DNA of 64,000 nt from Siphonodentalium dalli (GCA_032622095.1 CP136069.1:104684278-104748277), one strand, 5' to 3'. Counted from the stretch's first letter, positions 41,145-54,249 are shown. Translations and numbers: made by a program. The notes: a model not told the origin generated them from the letters alone.

Positions 41145-43560
41145 TTAAAAGTCCTTCTTGTTAATGCCCCATGGTTGGAGGGTGCGGAGAGTGAAGATCC
41201 ACTCAATTTCTCTTTCTTTGCGAGCAATGGTGCTGCGTTCAGATAAAGGGTCGGATTTGAGGATGTCAATAATTTGGTATTTTACGTTGTGTGGACCGTG
41301 TCCGTTTAGGTTAAAATGCAGGGCTACCGGTTTGTTGCGGTAATATTTAATGTCTGCATAGTGTTCAGATAGACGTACGTTGACTTCCCTTTTGGTTTCT
41401 CCGACATATTGTTTGTTGCAATGGGAACATGTGAGTAGGTACATACAATTGCGTGTATTGCAATTGTACTTATAAGGCCCTTTGTATCTTTTGTGGGTGA
41501 CAGATCTTCGGAACCATGTAGGTTTTGTGAAGCCTGTGCACACGTCGCAATTATCGAGTGTGCATTCGGTGAATGGGTTGGGTATGACCCGCCCTGTGAT
41601 ACCTTGGTTTTGTGGCAATTTCGCCCGTACAACGAAGTCTGATATGTTTTTGTTGCATCTGCGAGCCATGATGGGTGGCTTAGGGAAAATCGTGCGGTAT
41701 CGGGCTGACGTCATTATAAGAGGCCAATGGTTTCTGATCTGTCCGAATATGCGATAGGATTCAGGGTGGTGTGAGGTGACGAAGGTGTCTTCGTTGGTGA
41801 CCTTGTCCTTATGTTGGAGGTGGTCATCTCTGTTGCATTCTGCTGCACGTTTGATTGCTAAGTCGATGTTAAAGGGCGCATAGCCTCGATTTAGGAAGTA
41901 CTCTTTGAATCGTAAGGCTGTGTCCCAGAAGACTGGGAGTTCGCTGCAAATGCGTCGTATGCGTAGCATTTGGCTGTATGGTATGCCTTCGAACATGCTT
42001 TTGGGGTGGCAGGAGTTTGCTTTGAGATAGGCATGTGTGTCAGTGGGTTTGGTATGAACCGACGTTAGCAACTTACCGTTTTTACGGGTGACCTTGACAT
42101 CCAGGAAATTGATTGAGTCTGTGCTGTGCTCTGAGGTGAATTGATGGTGGGATGAGAGTCGTTAAAGTGCTGGATGAAATCCAGTAGCGACTGTTCGTCG
42201 TGGGTCCAAATGATAAAAATGTCGTCGATGTACCGTAGATATAGAAACGGTTGGGATGAGCTAGTTTGTAATAGTTTGTGTTCTAGTTCACCCATAAAAA
42301 TATTAGCGTATGATGGTGCAACTTTTGTGCCCATGGCTGTGCCCCCGATCTGGAGGTAGTGTTCGCCGTTGAAGGTGAAATTGTTGCAATGGAGGACTAG
42401 CCTTAAGAGAGTGAGGAGACTGGTGTATTCTAAAGACCACTTGGGTTTGTGTCTTAAGAGGCATTTAAATATAGCCACTTGTCCTTCCCTGTTTGGGATT
42501 CTGGTTTACAGTTGGGTTACATCTAGTGTGCACAGGATGAAATCCTTTGGGAGGTTCCTGAGTTTGGATAGTGTATGCAGGAAGTGGGTGGTGTCGTGTG
42601 AGTAACTGGGGTATTGGCGGACGAATGATTTGATGTGTTCGTCAATGAAGCTACTGATTTTCTACTGATAATGGGTCTGCCCGGGATGGAGCCTTTTATC
42701 TTGCACTTGTGTATTTTGGCCAGTAGGTAAAATTCGGGTGTTCTCGGTGAATGTTGGAGGAGGCCTTTGTGGAGATTTTCCGTGATTTGGTTTGTTTTAT
42801 TCCAATTTGGCCAGTTCATTGAAAACTAAGTTGTTGTGGTATTGGGTGAGGTCTTCCGTTTTCTTAATGTAGAAGTTTGTGTCTGACAATTGCCTGGTGG
42901 CTTCGTTGATGTAGTCAGTGCGGTCCATTATGACGATGGCACTGCCTTTGTCAGCTTTTTTTATGACTATATTGTGATTGCGTTTGAGGGATTGGAGGGC
43001 CTCCCTTTCACTTTCAGTGACGTTGATTGAAGAGAAGTTGAGGGGATTGCCCGCGAAATTGGCGTAATTAGTGTTTCTATACAGTGCTTCGATTAGAGGC
43101 TCCAAAGCGGGGTTGGGAGACCATGAGCTGGGAATACGAAACTTTCGTTCCAGTGCGGCGGTGAAGGGGTCAAGGTTGTTGAGTTGTGGTTTGTCGAAGA
43201 AGAAGGCCTTGAGGCGTAATCTTCGGAAGAATCTTTTGATATCTCTGGATAGAGTGGCTCGGTCGTTGCCCTGTGGTGTGGGACAAAAATTGAGCCCGTG
43301 GCTGAGCACTTGTGGTTCTGCCGGGTGGGGGTGTAGCTGGAAACATTGAGTAGAACATTCGTGTAGAGTGCACTGTTGTTTTTATTTTGATTGACACTGG
43401 GCGTGTTGTTTGTTTTTTTGCCGGTACGGTACATATTTTGTAGTTTCCGTATAATCTCGTTGAAGTCTTGGTTACTGGTGCGGTTTCCTGGTTTGGTGGA
43501 TTTCTTTGGACCTTTAGTTCAGGAGATATTGGTTGACCTCTGCACCCCCCCCCCCCCCCC
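41145..43560 (-). pseudogene. Penelope-like element: reverse transcriptase and GIY-YIG endonuclease, frameshifted
   Basis: Frames in order are 43309-42797, 42819-42523, 42478-42065 and 42071-41145. The first contains NIVIKKADKGSAIVIMDRTD, typical of the RT N-terminus. The second reads EFYLLAKIHKCKIKGSIPGR. The third has GGTAMGTKVAPSYANIFMG and the catalytic YIDD box. The fourth ends in a GIY-YIG domain: MYLLTCSHCNKQYVGETKRE with the later HFNLNGHG. Penelope-like elements prime reverse transcription with this endonuclease. At least three frameshifts make it inactive. The N-terminal part is displaced to 53158-53541 by the large insertion at 43561. Confidence 0.85.
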
Positions 43561-44022
43561 CAGGACTTAACTTCACACCACTAATTTTCTTCCTTAAGGT
43601 TTCCTCTAATTTTTTTCACTTGTTAACAAGAAGAAAAAGTGGCCACAGAGACTCCAGACAAGATGGCGTCCATCACGATGGCCATTTTTTTTAAATACAC
43701 CAGGTCTCTTTGATCGCCGTTATAGTAAAGATGATGTCACATGCCATCTTGTTTTCCGCTCAATTCGTTATGCTAATATACAACCCTTACAAATTAGCCA
43801 AAAATCCGATACCAGAATCCAATATGGCGGCCAAGATGGCCGCCGAAATGTGAAAATATGCTATTTTTCTGACATGTTAACACCTTTCGTTTGTCTCTGT
43901 GGGAAAATGTTGGCATCTTTGCGTCATGTTATACATTTATCATATAGAGGAGTCATTGGCGACCACATGGGGTCCATAATATACATTCTTTGCGGGATAT
44001 TTTTGTCCGATATCACGTTTTT

Positions 44023-46074
44023 ATGTTTACCCATACCATAGTATGGTAAACATAGTGTCGTTGTCCGGATTGACCACTCGTCGTTCGTCCGTCTGTCTGT
44101 CTGTCTGTCCGTCTGTCTGTCCGTAGACACTTTACGAGTAATGCGATAACTCAAACATTTTCTATGCAATCGGAACCAAATTTTGTATTAGGATTTCTCA
44201 GCACAAAATACAGATCCGAGATTTTGTTACAGAGTTATGGCCCTTTTTCAACTTAGAATTCACGCATTCTGCCATAACTCAAATTTTTTTTATCTGATTG
44301 GAACCAAATTTGGTATGTGAGTTTCACAGCCCAAAATACAGATCGAGTTCGAATATGTGTTTGATCCGATTAATTTTCAAGGAGTTATGACCCTTTTTCG
44401 AGAAAAAAAAATTAAAAAAAAAATTGGATTTTTTTAGATTTAGCTCCTTGCTAAATTTAGCATATACAAATATTAAATTTTGTTTGAACTTGAATAACAA
44501 TAAAAAAAAAAAAATTAATAATAAAAAATATTGACACTTTCATTTATTTTAGTTTTATACGATTAATTAGGTGTGATATCCTGTTTTGAAAATATGAAGA
44601 TTTTATTGCAATAGTTTCATGTAATATAATGATATCAATAAATTACCATGTGAACATCCAGAGTATATGAGAGGACATTTTATAGATGTTGTCATTCCAA
44701 GTGAAATCTGTTATGAAATGAGTGATGACATATTATACAGAGCTCTGGTGGTCAAGATAAACAACACTTGTGGCTGGCTGTTTGTTTATTCTAAACTGTC
44801 AAATTGATTAATGGCAGCATAAGACTGGTGTTTATCCTATTCTTGAAATTTCATTACAGGGTGAGATAAGAGCCCCCACTCACCTATATAAGACTTAGTG
44901 TCTTCTAAATTCCATTAATTTGCTTCAAAAATAATTAACCCTTTCCAAGGTTTCCATAGACACATGCTATAATGTACATGGACTCTTCCTCATATCTCTT
45001 AATATATGTTGGGTATCTTTGCACACTATTCACTTATATCAATTTTTTTTTTTTGACTGATTAATTGATTTTTGAAAAATATATTAACCCTTCAGACATG
45101 TGCTTTCAATTTGAAATTAAAATAACAGCTGATGGCCAATATGATTTATCTATGCAATGGGAATCAGGCAGGTAAATATACATGACTATTGTAAGTGATG
45201 ACTTGTTTTGAAAATCAATATGGTAGATGTTAGTGTTTCCAGGAACCTTATTTTCCCATTTGTTCATATTTTCATGGTTGATTGAATTTTAGGGCCCACA
45301 GAGCACTTAGAAGATTAACATTGAAGGTTGTGGCTTTTAGTGTCCAATGCAAGCTACTTGTAAAACATTGTAATGTGTGAAACCATTTAATTGAGGGCTA
45401 ACTTACTTTCTTTTATATGAACGATTTAGTGGTCATAGGGTCAAGCATCTTCATCATATTATGTCTGTATAACATTATATAGATAATACTTTTGTATTGT
45501 ATAAACTACATATATTTTTGAAAACCATGCATACACCCCTGTTATGAAACACTTAATCTTATTTAATACACAGGTCAGATCTGATCTTATATCTGTCCAT
45601 GTTTGATAAACAAATAACTGGGGAGAATGGGGGAAGGGGGGGTGTAATTAAAGTACCATTTAAATATGAGATGGAATCCCCTCATGTATGTCATTCTAAG
45701 CAGTCTGGCTTGTCAACAAATTATAATTTGTCTTTAGAAGTGAATACATTTTGAATATCTGGCATGTCAAAAGTGTTAAAGATAGGGATTTATCACTTTT
45801 GCTTGCAATGAGTTAACTTAAACTCCTAAACATGTCCTCCGAAATTACTAAACCATTGGATCTTACAGTGAGAGGTCCTTGGGTGAATAGGGACAGAGTT
45901 ATGAGATTTAAAACTACTCCTCCCCACCCCAAATACTTTAACCCTTCCTTAAGACAAATTATTTGAGCTTTTGATTTCAAGTTGGGTACTGATATATAGA
46001 TTAATTCCTGTGATCATATCTTTGACAAATTATCAGTTATGACTAGTCGCTATCGCCAAGGTATGGGTTAAACA
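44023..46074. mobile_element. Family C element nested in the left inverted repeat
   Basis: Begins ATGTTTACCCATACCATAGT (with its partner GTATGGTAAACAT forming a hairpin) and ends GGTATGGGTTAAACAT, an inverted match to the start. A GTCC/GTCT block and ACTCAAA...GGAACCAAATTTGGTATG units follow the head. Comparison with the uninterrupted right arm (near 52706) shows this block is the insertion. The remaining 1.5 kb is AT-rich with no gene. Confidence 0.7.
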
Positions 46075-46094
46075 TCTGCCGATCGTGATCGGCC

Positions 46095-47058
46095 TCTCGT
46101 CCCAAATGCCGGTATAATAGGTCAAAGCCGAATCTACGTTAAAAAAGCGATGTAATGTTTCGAATCAATGAATGTTATTGCTATTATAACAACACCCATG
46201 CATATATATGTGCAGGAGATACTCAAGCTAGGATTCCTCTTATACCTAAGTTGAGGAATATTTACCCAAATCCAAGATGGCGGCCAAAATGGCAACCAGA
46301 AATAAAAAATCGCCGAAAATCTCTGATTTTAACATCAGTGAACACTATTGTCATGACAACTCCACACCTGCTTACTATTGTGAGTTGGGAACACTTAGGT
46401 GAAGAACTTTCCTTGTACCGTATCCAAATAAAAGTCCCCCAAATCCAAAATGGCGCCCACAATGGCGGACAGATTTTGAAAAATCACCGAAATTCCCTCA
46501 TATTCACATTATTGGGCATTATTGTCGAGACAACTCCACCCATGCTTACAATTGAGTTGGAAATACAGAGGTGAAGTAATTACATTAGATCTCATGCAAG
46601 AAATTGTTTTCCAAATCGAAGATGGTGGCCAAAATGGCGACCGAAATTTGAAAACAATTCTACATTTCTTTACTTTCTTACGATGTGCGTTATTGTTTCG
46701 CGATTTCTATCCACCATTACATGTTGATATGGAATAGTGACATGAAGTATTCATTAGGGTTTGGCAATTGATAGTTACAGCCAAGATCGCTGCTAAATTG
46801 GCAGCTAGTAATTGAAAAGAAATCGATATTTTCACATATTAATTTCAACTTGTTGTCATAATATCGGTATGTATGGACGAAACTGTACATAAGCCATCTA
46901 CTAGTTCAACTTAAAGGTATCAAAACGCATAACATAGCTCGTATCCTTCTGGAAAGATGAAAAACCACAATTAATATCGCGATGTGGCATTTCGAAATCC
47001 AGTCTCCACTTAGCGCCGATAATGGTCGTAAGCGTAGGTGCGCCAAATAGTTATATCA
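46095..47058. repeat. Inner part of the left inverted repeat with AAGATGGCGGCC units
   Basis: Units of about 170 bp each carry a variant of CCAAGATGGCGGCCAAAATG (46275, 46447, 46619, 46783). The motif equals the YY1-type consensus AAGATGGCGGC. The whole segment is the reverse complement of about 51805-52700. Confidence 0.7.
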
Positions 47059-47790
47059 GAACAATTACCTGATAACAGATTCTGATTTGCCACATCACGT
47101 CCATAATTATCTGGACCAGCTTCCATTTCTTTGTCTGATAAATCTAGGTCGCTCACACCGACAAAGTATTCATTTTCCGGTGTCTAGCTTACAATTTTAA
47201 ATATTTGCTAACTATGATATTTGTGCATCATCTTGAACTAGGAAGGCATATGGCCGATGAGTATGCAAGCTTACAGAAGGTCATCTCTATGTATGTGTCT
47301 CATACCCCATGGGATAACGACATGTACACCTGCGAACCAGTTAGCTAGTCACTTCTCAATAGATGGTTCGTCAACTCACAAACTCAGCGAACCCATTGGC
47401 ATATGTGGACAACTTCGACAGTGTTTCGAAGGTTGCTAGCTGTCTCATTCCCTTGGACAGATGTCTATCTGCTAAGGAGAAGACCCTAGTGTACAGACTA
47501 CCCACACTTCTTGACCATTATCCGAAGCAAACTGTGTGACGCCCCACAGTTGTCTCGTCGAATATCTCCCAGCAGAGAAGAACAATGCTTGCGGTGCTAG
47601 TTTGTGGACATGCGCCATAATAGTGGGAATGAAATGGGCCACTGTATACACCACCCCTACACCTTGTGCATGTTTAAGATATCGAATGTCATGCGTGTCG
47701 GTTTTATTTGGTGTGGTAAGATTGTATTTCCACATCCGTTTCGAAGCCTTTCTGATTCAACTACGTAAACTTTTGTCTGGATAATACTAT
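47059..47790. other. Core of the large transposon, left part
   Basis: Several frames are moderately long on both strands (for example 47735-47472 minus), yet no transposase motif is recognised. It may be decayed coding sequence. Confidence 0.4.
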
Positions 47791-47794
47791 GCTA

Positions 47795-50464
47795 CCCTTA
47801 CATTTCCCAAGTGTGTTATAAGTGTCAAATAAGTGTTGCATAAGTGTAGGAAATGTTTTACTCTAAGTGTGCACTTACAACCAAGTGTACAAGTCCAACA
47901 GTGGCAGTGAGTGTGGTGCAAGTGTAACATAAGTGTACAGTAAGTGTACGTTCCAACTATGTAAATGAGGTGAGTGTCATATAAGTGTATGATTCTAAAG
48001 TGTGGTATAAGTGTATATTGGCAAGTGTAATATAAGTGTATAATAATTGCAAGTGTTTTATAAGTGTAAGTTCTGAATGGGGTTGTAACTTGTAAGTGTA
48101 TTGTAAGTGTACAATGGTGATTGTGATGCAAGTGTATTATTTAAGTGTATAGTACATGTATTAGTAAAATAAGTGTATATCATAGATGGGCATGCACATA
48201 TTAAATTTCACTATCAATGATGGCAATTGATGCATTAATCAAGGGAATCACATTCACAATGATTTAGACTGATAAAATACTTTATTATATTATTAATAAT
48301 GTTTTAATATATAAATCATCTATCGATTAGGTTCCTTGGCTCAATAAATATACCGTATTTCATAAATCTGGTGCTGATATGAGACGTTTGAATGAGCTGA
48401 AGTATCTTCAAGCTTGTCTCTTCCCGTTAGTCTTTACTCCACTTATGTCATGATGTCCATGTCATATTCAGTACCATGTCCCATTTAAAGCATGCAGTGC
48501 CTGCTGTGGGATGTTTAGTTTAGCACTGAGAGTGAGACTGAGAGAAATTTGCAAACGTTGGCATGACCGATTCCAGTTTTTTTTTGCCAAAAAAGCTGTA
48601 AGTGAGTCATTTTTCTTCTTCTTCTGATGTCACATTGTCTCTGAGATGATCCAAATTCCAATGTGCTCTGTGTGCCCAGTCTACCCCTCCACCAAAATTA
48701 GTTATGTCCGGTATCACAAGCATTTGGACAAGACGTCAAGATGATTGAAATTGAATCCGTGATCAGTCCTCTTGGCGAGTCTTGCCAACATTGGGCAACA
48801 ATGAAACATGCGAGAGATCAATCACTGAATCAGCTGGACGACAGCCATCACTCTCCGATTGAGAATTATCACTTGTAAATATATGTATCTTGTATATCTG
48901 AATTTAGCGCACGTTTCCATCGGTTATAATCTGTATGCATCCAGTGTGATTTTACTGTTGACATTTAATTTCTCAATGTCATCGTGTCATTGCAGGATCA
49001 CCGGTGGAATTGGGAACAAACTTCGCCTATTTGCGTAATTATTTGCCGAATTCAGCCTCCTACCACCTGTTCTATCTCTAGTGTGTTTAGTTCCTTTCTT
49101 CTTTTTGCCAAATTGTTGAATTGTTTTGGCTTTTCTCGCCGTCATTTTCGTAAATGAAAGCTGTTGTCAAATAAAATGCAGATGAAATTTAAATTTGATT
49201 TCTTGACCGCCGAATGACCGGAATGTGGTCTGCGCATGCGCATGTAGTCACCGTCACAGTCACGTGTTAGCTTTTAGCCAATCGTATGCTCAGTTCTAGG
49301 ATATCACTTGATTTAGACAGGAATTTCCCAATAAAATGATGACATCAGAGGACAATGTTTACACACATTAAATTTCCCATACACGAACACGTGGGCAGAA
49401 AGCCGCAAGCATTTAAAATTACTTTGGGAGATTTACAGTGGGTCGATAATCACACGTATATACAGTTAAACTTTGTTATTTTTGATACATTTTACGTTAA
49501 ATTAAAAACAGATAGCAGTTGTTACATATACGTACTTCTCCGAGAATGTTAATTTTTTTTTTTATCTGTATCATTATGTTATTGTCACGAAATTACGCTA
49601 ACTATCAAACTTTTGCCATAAAAAAACCCCGATAAAAATAATTCTATTTGGGAGTATTGCACGTCAAAATTACGGGTTTAGAAACGATTTTTATTATACT
49701 TAATTCTGATCTGCGTCGTCAAACTACTATCATACAACATTTCTATATTCGTAATGGCCATTTTTTGACTGCAGGTGTGTTTGGAAACACAATCATTGAA
49801 GCTTTCATATACGCCAATTTCAATATACGTGATAGCGACCAATTTTCATTGTTTCTATGGCAAACATTTTGCAGTTAATAAATTGTAGATATACATACTC
49901 ATATATCTTTATTTTAGCACAAAAGATTCATAAAATTTATTACTATCGGAATATAAATAACAGAAAAATGAAATACCGGTAATTTCAAAATTGAAAAAGT
50001 TCATATTTAATATAAGACGGCAATTAAATAGTACCAATGTGCGAGGCTCTGAGCAGTATTCCTGAACATATCCATATCAAAGTTTGATAAGTGTGGTATA
50101 AGTGTTGATAAATTTTTCCAAAGTTCCATAAGTGTACCTTTAAGTGTGGGGCAGTGTTCCCAAAACATTTTAAAAGTATAAGTATCATCAGTGTGTCATA
50201 AGTGTAGAGAGAACTTTTCAAAGTACCATAAGTGTAGCTGTAAGTGTGGGCAGCATGCCCAAAGATTTTCAAAGTCTCAAAAGTGTAGAGCAAGTGTACA
50301 CTTATTACAACACTTACACTACACTTACGAAATAAGTGTACATTTCGAAAAAAGTGAGTGTGGTACAAGTGTACTGAATTAAAAAAACAAAAGTTACAAG
50401 TGTACTATAAGTGTATACCTGAACTACACTTACAATGAAAGTGTACACTTAGAAAATATAAGGG
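47795..50464. mobile_element. 2.67-kb TA-target transposon with AAGTGTA arrays, copy B
   Basis: Same ends (CCCTTACATTT / AAATATAAGGG), TA on both sides (47793-47794 and 50465-50466) and same order of internal sequence as 19311-21978, with only small indels and substitutions. Inserted in the core of the large inverted-repeat transposon. No coding capacity. Confidence 0.9.
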
Positions 50465-50466
50465 TA

Positions 50467-51804
50467 GCCTCCCTCAAAACAGTCGGATGGACTAAATGAT
50501 AATGTCTTTATAGCATGAATGTATGCGTGTTTTGTTATCCTCTCTCGGGGTTAGTGTCAGTATGTGGGCGGTATTCAAGAAAATGTCAGGAACTGTGGTG
50601 CATTTATTTCACTATGTATTTAAAGAACAATTTACAGTCTCGATGGCAATGGCTGTGGACGTTGGGGAACGCGACCTTTATGATCATATACCTTTATATA
50701 TATAACTTTAGAATATAGTAGTTAATGTCTCATGTAGGAAAATGGTCGCAATGGTGATGTTACCAAGAAATCACTTGGTGTACCAACGTTTGTTGAACTG
50801 AATGCAAGAGCTCATCAACGTAACATTCCTCTGGATGTTCTTCGCGTTGAACATTTCACCCTTATGTTCATGGCATTTGTACTTTCTTGAACCATACCAC
50901 CCAGCGTGAGTATGATATATCAACCAACTATCAAATGTATCGCCTTTAAGACTACACCCCAGTCTTGGTAGGGCTTATACAGCAGTAGCCAATGGCATAC
51001 TCCTGGTCCAGTTGTTTAAGAATGGCTTCCAAACGGATGGGAACATACAATCTTAGCATACAAGGAAAGCAAAGCCACATATGAGATCCTGTCTGAATCT
51101 AAAACATAACAAAATAAGGGGCGGTGCAGTCATGGTCCAATTTCATTTCCAATATCATGACACATACCCAAAAACTAGCACCGTGTGTATTGTTACGCCA
51201 ACAAGCTTGTTCTTATGATCATGTTCAAGGAGTTTGGGTATATTATGCATTATGGTCTTCTACGCCTTAGCAGAAATGCATCCGTCAAATGTCGGGCTTT
51301 CAACATTCGAAGCCATATCCAGAAGTTGTCCGGGTACGTCAGTACATTAGATGGGTATGTGAATTGATGAACCATATATTGAGAAGTGGCTGTTTGGGAA
51401 AATCACCAGGTGTACACGTTGTTATCCCCATTAGGTCACCAAAGCGGACAATACGCAGACAGATATGTCCTTCTGAAAGCTAGTATACGCATCGATCGAA
51501 TACCTTTATAGTGTATCGCACAAGATGACGCATATACCCCATATGTATCATCTGAATTATACCATAAGCTATACCACGAATGAAGCTCGCTAAGAATTCC
51601 AAGCTTTCGAAACAAACACGTGAGCTGGACACCGGCTTATGTATTGTTTGAAACATTCCGATTAGTGGCACCCTTCTACAAGAAGAGTAGTGAACTGTTG
51701 TTGTGAGTGAGATAGATTAATCTGACGAAGAGACGGAAACGAGTCTAGATAATGCTGAATGTGGCAATTCAGAATAAGCTCAGGTACTGTTGTTTTGATT
51801 CTTG
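50467..51804. other. Core of the large transposon, right part
   Basis: Plus-strand fragments such as VPTFVELNARAHQRNIPLDV (about 50780) are coding-like but short and interrupted. No family was recognised. If a transposase existed it is decayed. Confidence 0.4.
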
Positions 51805-53157
51805 GAAGTCATAATATGACTATTCGGTGCACCTATATACGGTTACGGCCAGAATGAGCCCTTAGTGGAGAATGGGTTTTGAAATGCCACATCGCGATTG
51901 TGGGTTTTCATCCTTCCAAAAGGCTACGACTTACATTGGAACTAATAGTTGGCTTATATTATGTACCGTTTCGTTTATGCAAATTAATATTATGACAAAA
52001 AGTTGAAATTAGTATGTGATAATATCGGCTTCTTTTCAATTTCTGCCCGCCAGTTTGGCCGCCATATTGGCTGTGAGTGTCACTTGCCAAACCCTAATGA
52101 ATAATTCATACATATCAACATGTAATGGTGGGTAGAAATCGCGAAACAATAACGCCCATTCTAAGAAAGTAAAGAAATGTAGGCGTGTTTTCAAATTTCG
52201 GTTGCCATTTTGGCCACCATCTTCGATTTGGAAAACCATTTCTTGCATGAGATGTAAGGTAATTACTTCACCTCAGTATTTCCAACTCAACTGTACGCAT
52301 GGATGGAGTTGTCTCGACAATAAAGCCCAATGATGTGAATATGAGGGAATTTCGGTGATTTTTCAAAATTGTGGGCGCCATTTTGGATTTGGGGGACTTT
52401 TATTTGGATATGGTACAAGGAAAGTTCTTCGCAAGTGTTCCCAACTTACAATAGTAAGCAGGTGTGGAGTTGTCATGACAATAATGCTCACTGATGTTAA
52501 AATCAGCGATTTTTTATTTCTGGTGGCCATTTTGGCCGCCATCTTTGATTTGGGTAAATATTCCTCAACTCAGGTATAAGAGGAATCCTAGCTCGAGTAT
52601 CTCCTGCAAATATATATGCATATAATGGCAATAACATTCATTGATTCGAAACATAACATCGCGTTATTAACGGAGATTCGGCTTTGACCTATGATACCGG
52701 CATTTGGGAAAACGTGATTTCGGACAAAAATATCCCGCAATGAATGCATATTATGGTCCCCATGTATTCGCCAATGACTCCTCTATATGATAAATGTATA
52801 ACATGATGCAAAAATTCTAACATTTTCCCACAGAGACAAACGAAAGGTGGTAACATGACAGAAAAATAGCATATTTTCACATTTCGGCGGCCATCTTGGA
52901 CGCCATATTGGATTCTGGTATCGGATTTTTGGCTAATTTGTAAGGGTTGTATATTACCATAACGAATCGAGCGGAAAACAAGACGGCATGTGACATCATC
53001 TTTACTATAACGGCGATCAAAGAGACCTGGTGCATTTAAAAAAAATGGACGCCATCTTGTCTGGAGTCTCTGCGGCCACTTTGTTTTCTTGTTAACAAGT
53101 GAAAAAAATTAGAGGAGACCTTAGGGAAGAAAATTAGTGGGGTGAAGTTAAGTCCTG
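51805..53157. repeat. Right terminal inverted repeat of the large transposon
   Basis: Continuous ~1.35-kb arm, reverse complement of 43561-44018 and 46095-47058, with moderate divergence. It shows the uninterrupted state at the site where the left arm carries the family C element. Confidence 0.85.
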
Positions 53158-53541
53158 GGCTGCTAGGAGTTCCTCTTTGTCTTGGACGGAAGCATTGGTT
53201 GTCCACTCGGCGCGGAGGGGTTCGAGCATGTTGCTCACTTTGGTAACTTCCGCATTGAGAGAGTTTTTAGTGATGCTGATAATTTCGCATCCTGCTGTGG
53301 CCATAATCGTTTCGAAACGTTCTTTAGTGGTATCTGGTACTGGTGCCCTGCGTTTGGGTAAGGTGGGTCTCAGTCCTTTGGGAGTAACTTCCTGTTCAAT
53401 GCACGTAGTAAGGAATTGTTGCTGCAGAGTCAGCTTGAGGCGTTTGGTGGTTGCATTTCGGATCTTTCTGTAGAGATCAGTGTTTTCAGTGCTGATTGTT
53501 GCACGTTTATGCGATGTAGAAGATTCTGGTTCCCCACCCAT
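53134..53541 (-). pseudogene. Displaced N-terminal part of the Penelope-like ORF
   Basis: The 135-codon frame starts MGGEPESSTSHKRATISTEN and contains KIRNATTKRLKLTLQQQFLT and TKERFETIMATAGCEIISIT. It is a basic, helical N-terminal region of the sort found before the RT of Penelope-like proteins. The last codons (after ...EELLAAQ) are transposon sequence, because the inverted-repeat element ends at 53157. The rest of the ORF resumes at about 43544. Same strand and complementary truncation points support one interrupted gene. Confidence 0.7.
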
Positions 53542-53797
53542 GCGTTTCTACTGGGACTTTAAATCATTTGTAACATTTTTAACACTTGTAACATCCGTCT
53601 ACGAGCGGTCTCTTTGGTATCTCCCCCCCCCTATGCATGTCGAGACTGTCGATGACTGTGTTTAGAGAAACGCTGGGTGTTGTACATTTGTTTTCTAAAG
53701 TTGTCAATGTAGCACCATCATTGTTTACAATACACCGGTCATTAATATCAGATTAAATTCCTTTTCTCAGAGCTTTAAGTGTGTCTGGCATTTGTAG
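53542..53797. other. Short region upstream of the Penelope-like N-terminus
   Basis: No gene. A second ribozyme-like motif was looked for here and not found. Confidence 0.4.
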
Positions 53798-53882
53798 AAT
53801 GAGGTTCCCAGAGGGTGAATTTAATTATGCTACCCTGCACAGCAGGCTAGCATCACCAAATATACCCTATGAGGACCTCATT
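53798..53882. repeat. 85-nt hairpin, ~40-nt arms
   Basis: AATGAGGTTCCCAGAGGGTG at the left pairs with CACCAAATATACCC...GAGGACCTCATT at the right, around CACAG. A second, related hairpin lies at 54096-54173. They share TTCCCAGA(G/T)GGTGAATTT and GCTAGC. Confidence 0.75.
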
Positions 53883-54095
53883 CTGCTTAGGCTTCTTCTT
53901 CTGGGAAGTATCTAGAGTCTCAAATTGACATTTTTAGCAGCTCTTTTCCCTTCTGTTCAGATTCTAAAATGCATAATTGAGGTGTCAAATGGGTGCGCAT
54001 ACTGTCATATGTCAGTAATGTCACCAACTTCAGCTGGAGAACTTCTGTCTGTCCCAAAGTCTCCCATAGCAGTTTAGGGCTATTAAAGTAAAATT

Positions 54096-54173
54096 GGGTT
54101 CCCAGATGGTGAATTTGGTGATGCTAGCCCACCTTACAGAATAGCATCACTACATTCACCCTTTTGGGACCTC
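54096..54173. repeat. 78-nt hairpin related to the one at 53.8 kb
   Basis: GGGTTCCCAGATGGTGAATT pairs with the segment ending ATTCACCCTTTTGGGACCTC, with several mismatches. Same order of words as the previous hairpin. Confidence 0.7.
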
Positions 54174-54249
54174 AGACACACTAAATTCACGCTTGGCTGT
54201 TCCAATATTATTTTCTTAACCACTTATCTATGTGAACTCACTGGACAAA

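Larger units (their letters stand above)
43561..53157. mobile_element. 9.6-kb DNA transposon with ~1.35-kb terminal inverted repeats
   Basis: Both ends start CAGGACTTAACTTCAC(A)CCAC (right end as reverse complement). The right arm runs 53157 to about 51805. The left arm is 43561-44018 plus 46095-47058, interrupted by a 2-kb element. Arms share gene-like landmarks in reverse order, such as CAAACGAAAGGTG/CACCTTTCGTTTG. Arms contain repeated AAGATGGCGGCCAAAATGGC motifs. The core (47059-51804) also contains a TA element. No intact transposase was recognised. No target duplication is visible; a C-run of 16 adjoins the left end. Confidence 0.8.

Noticed and set aside
51711-51750. Second hammerhead-like motif (CTGACGAAGAGACGGAAACG)
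   Set aside because: The core words are present but stem II and stem I do not pair convincingly; a simple AGAC/GTCT hairpin explains the sequence better.
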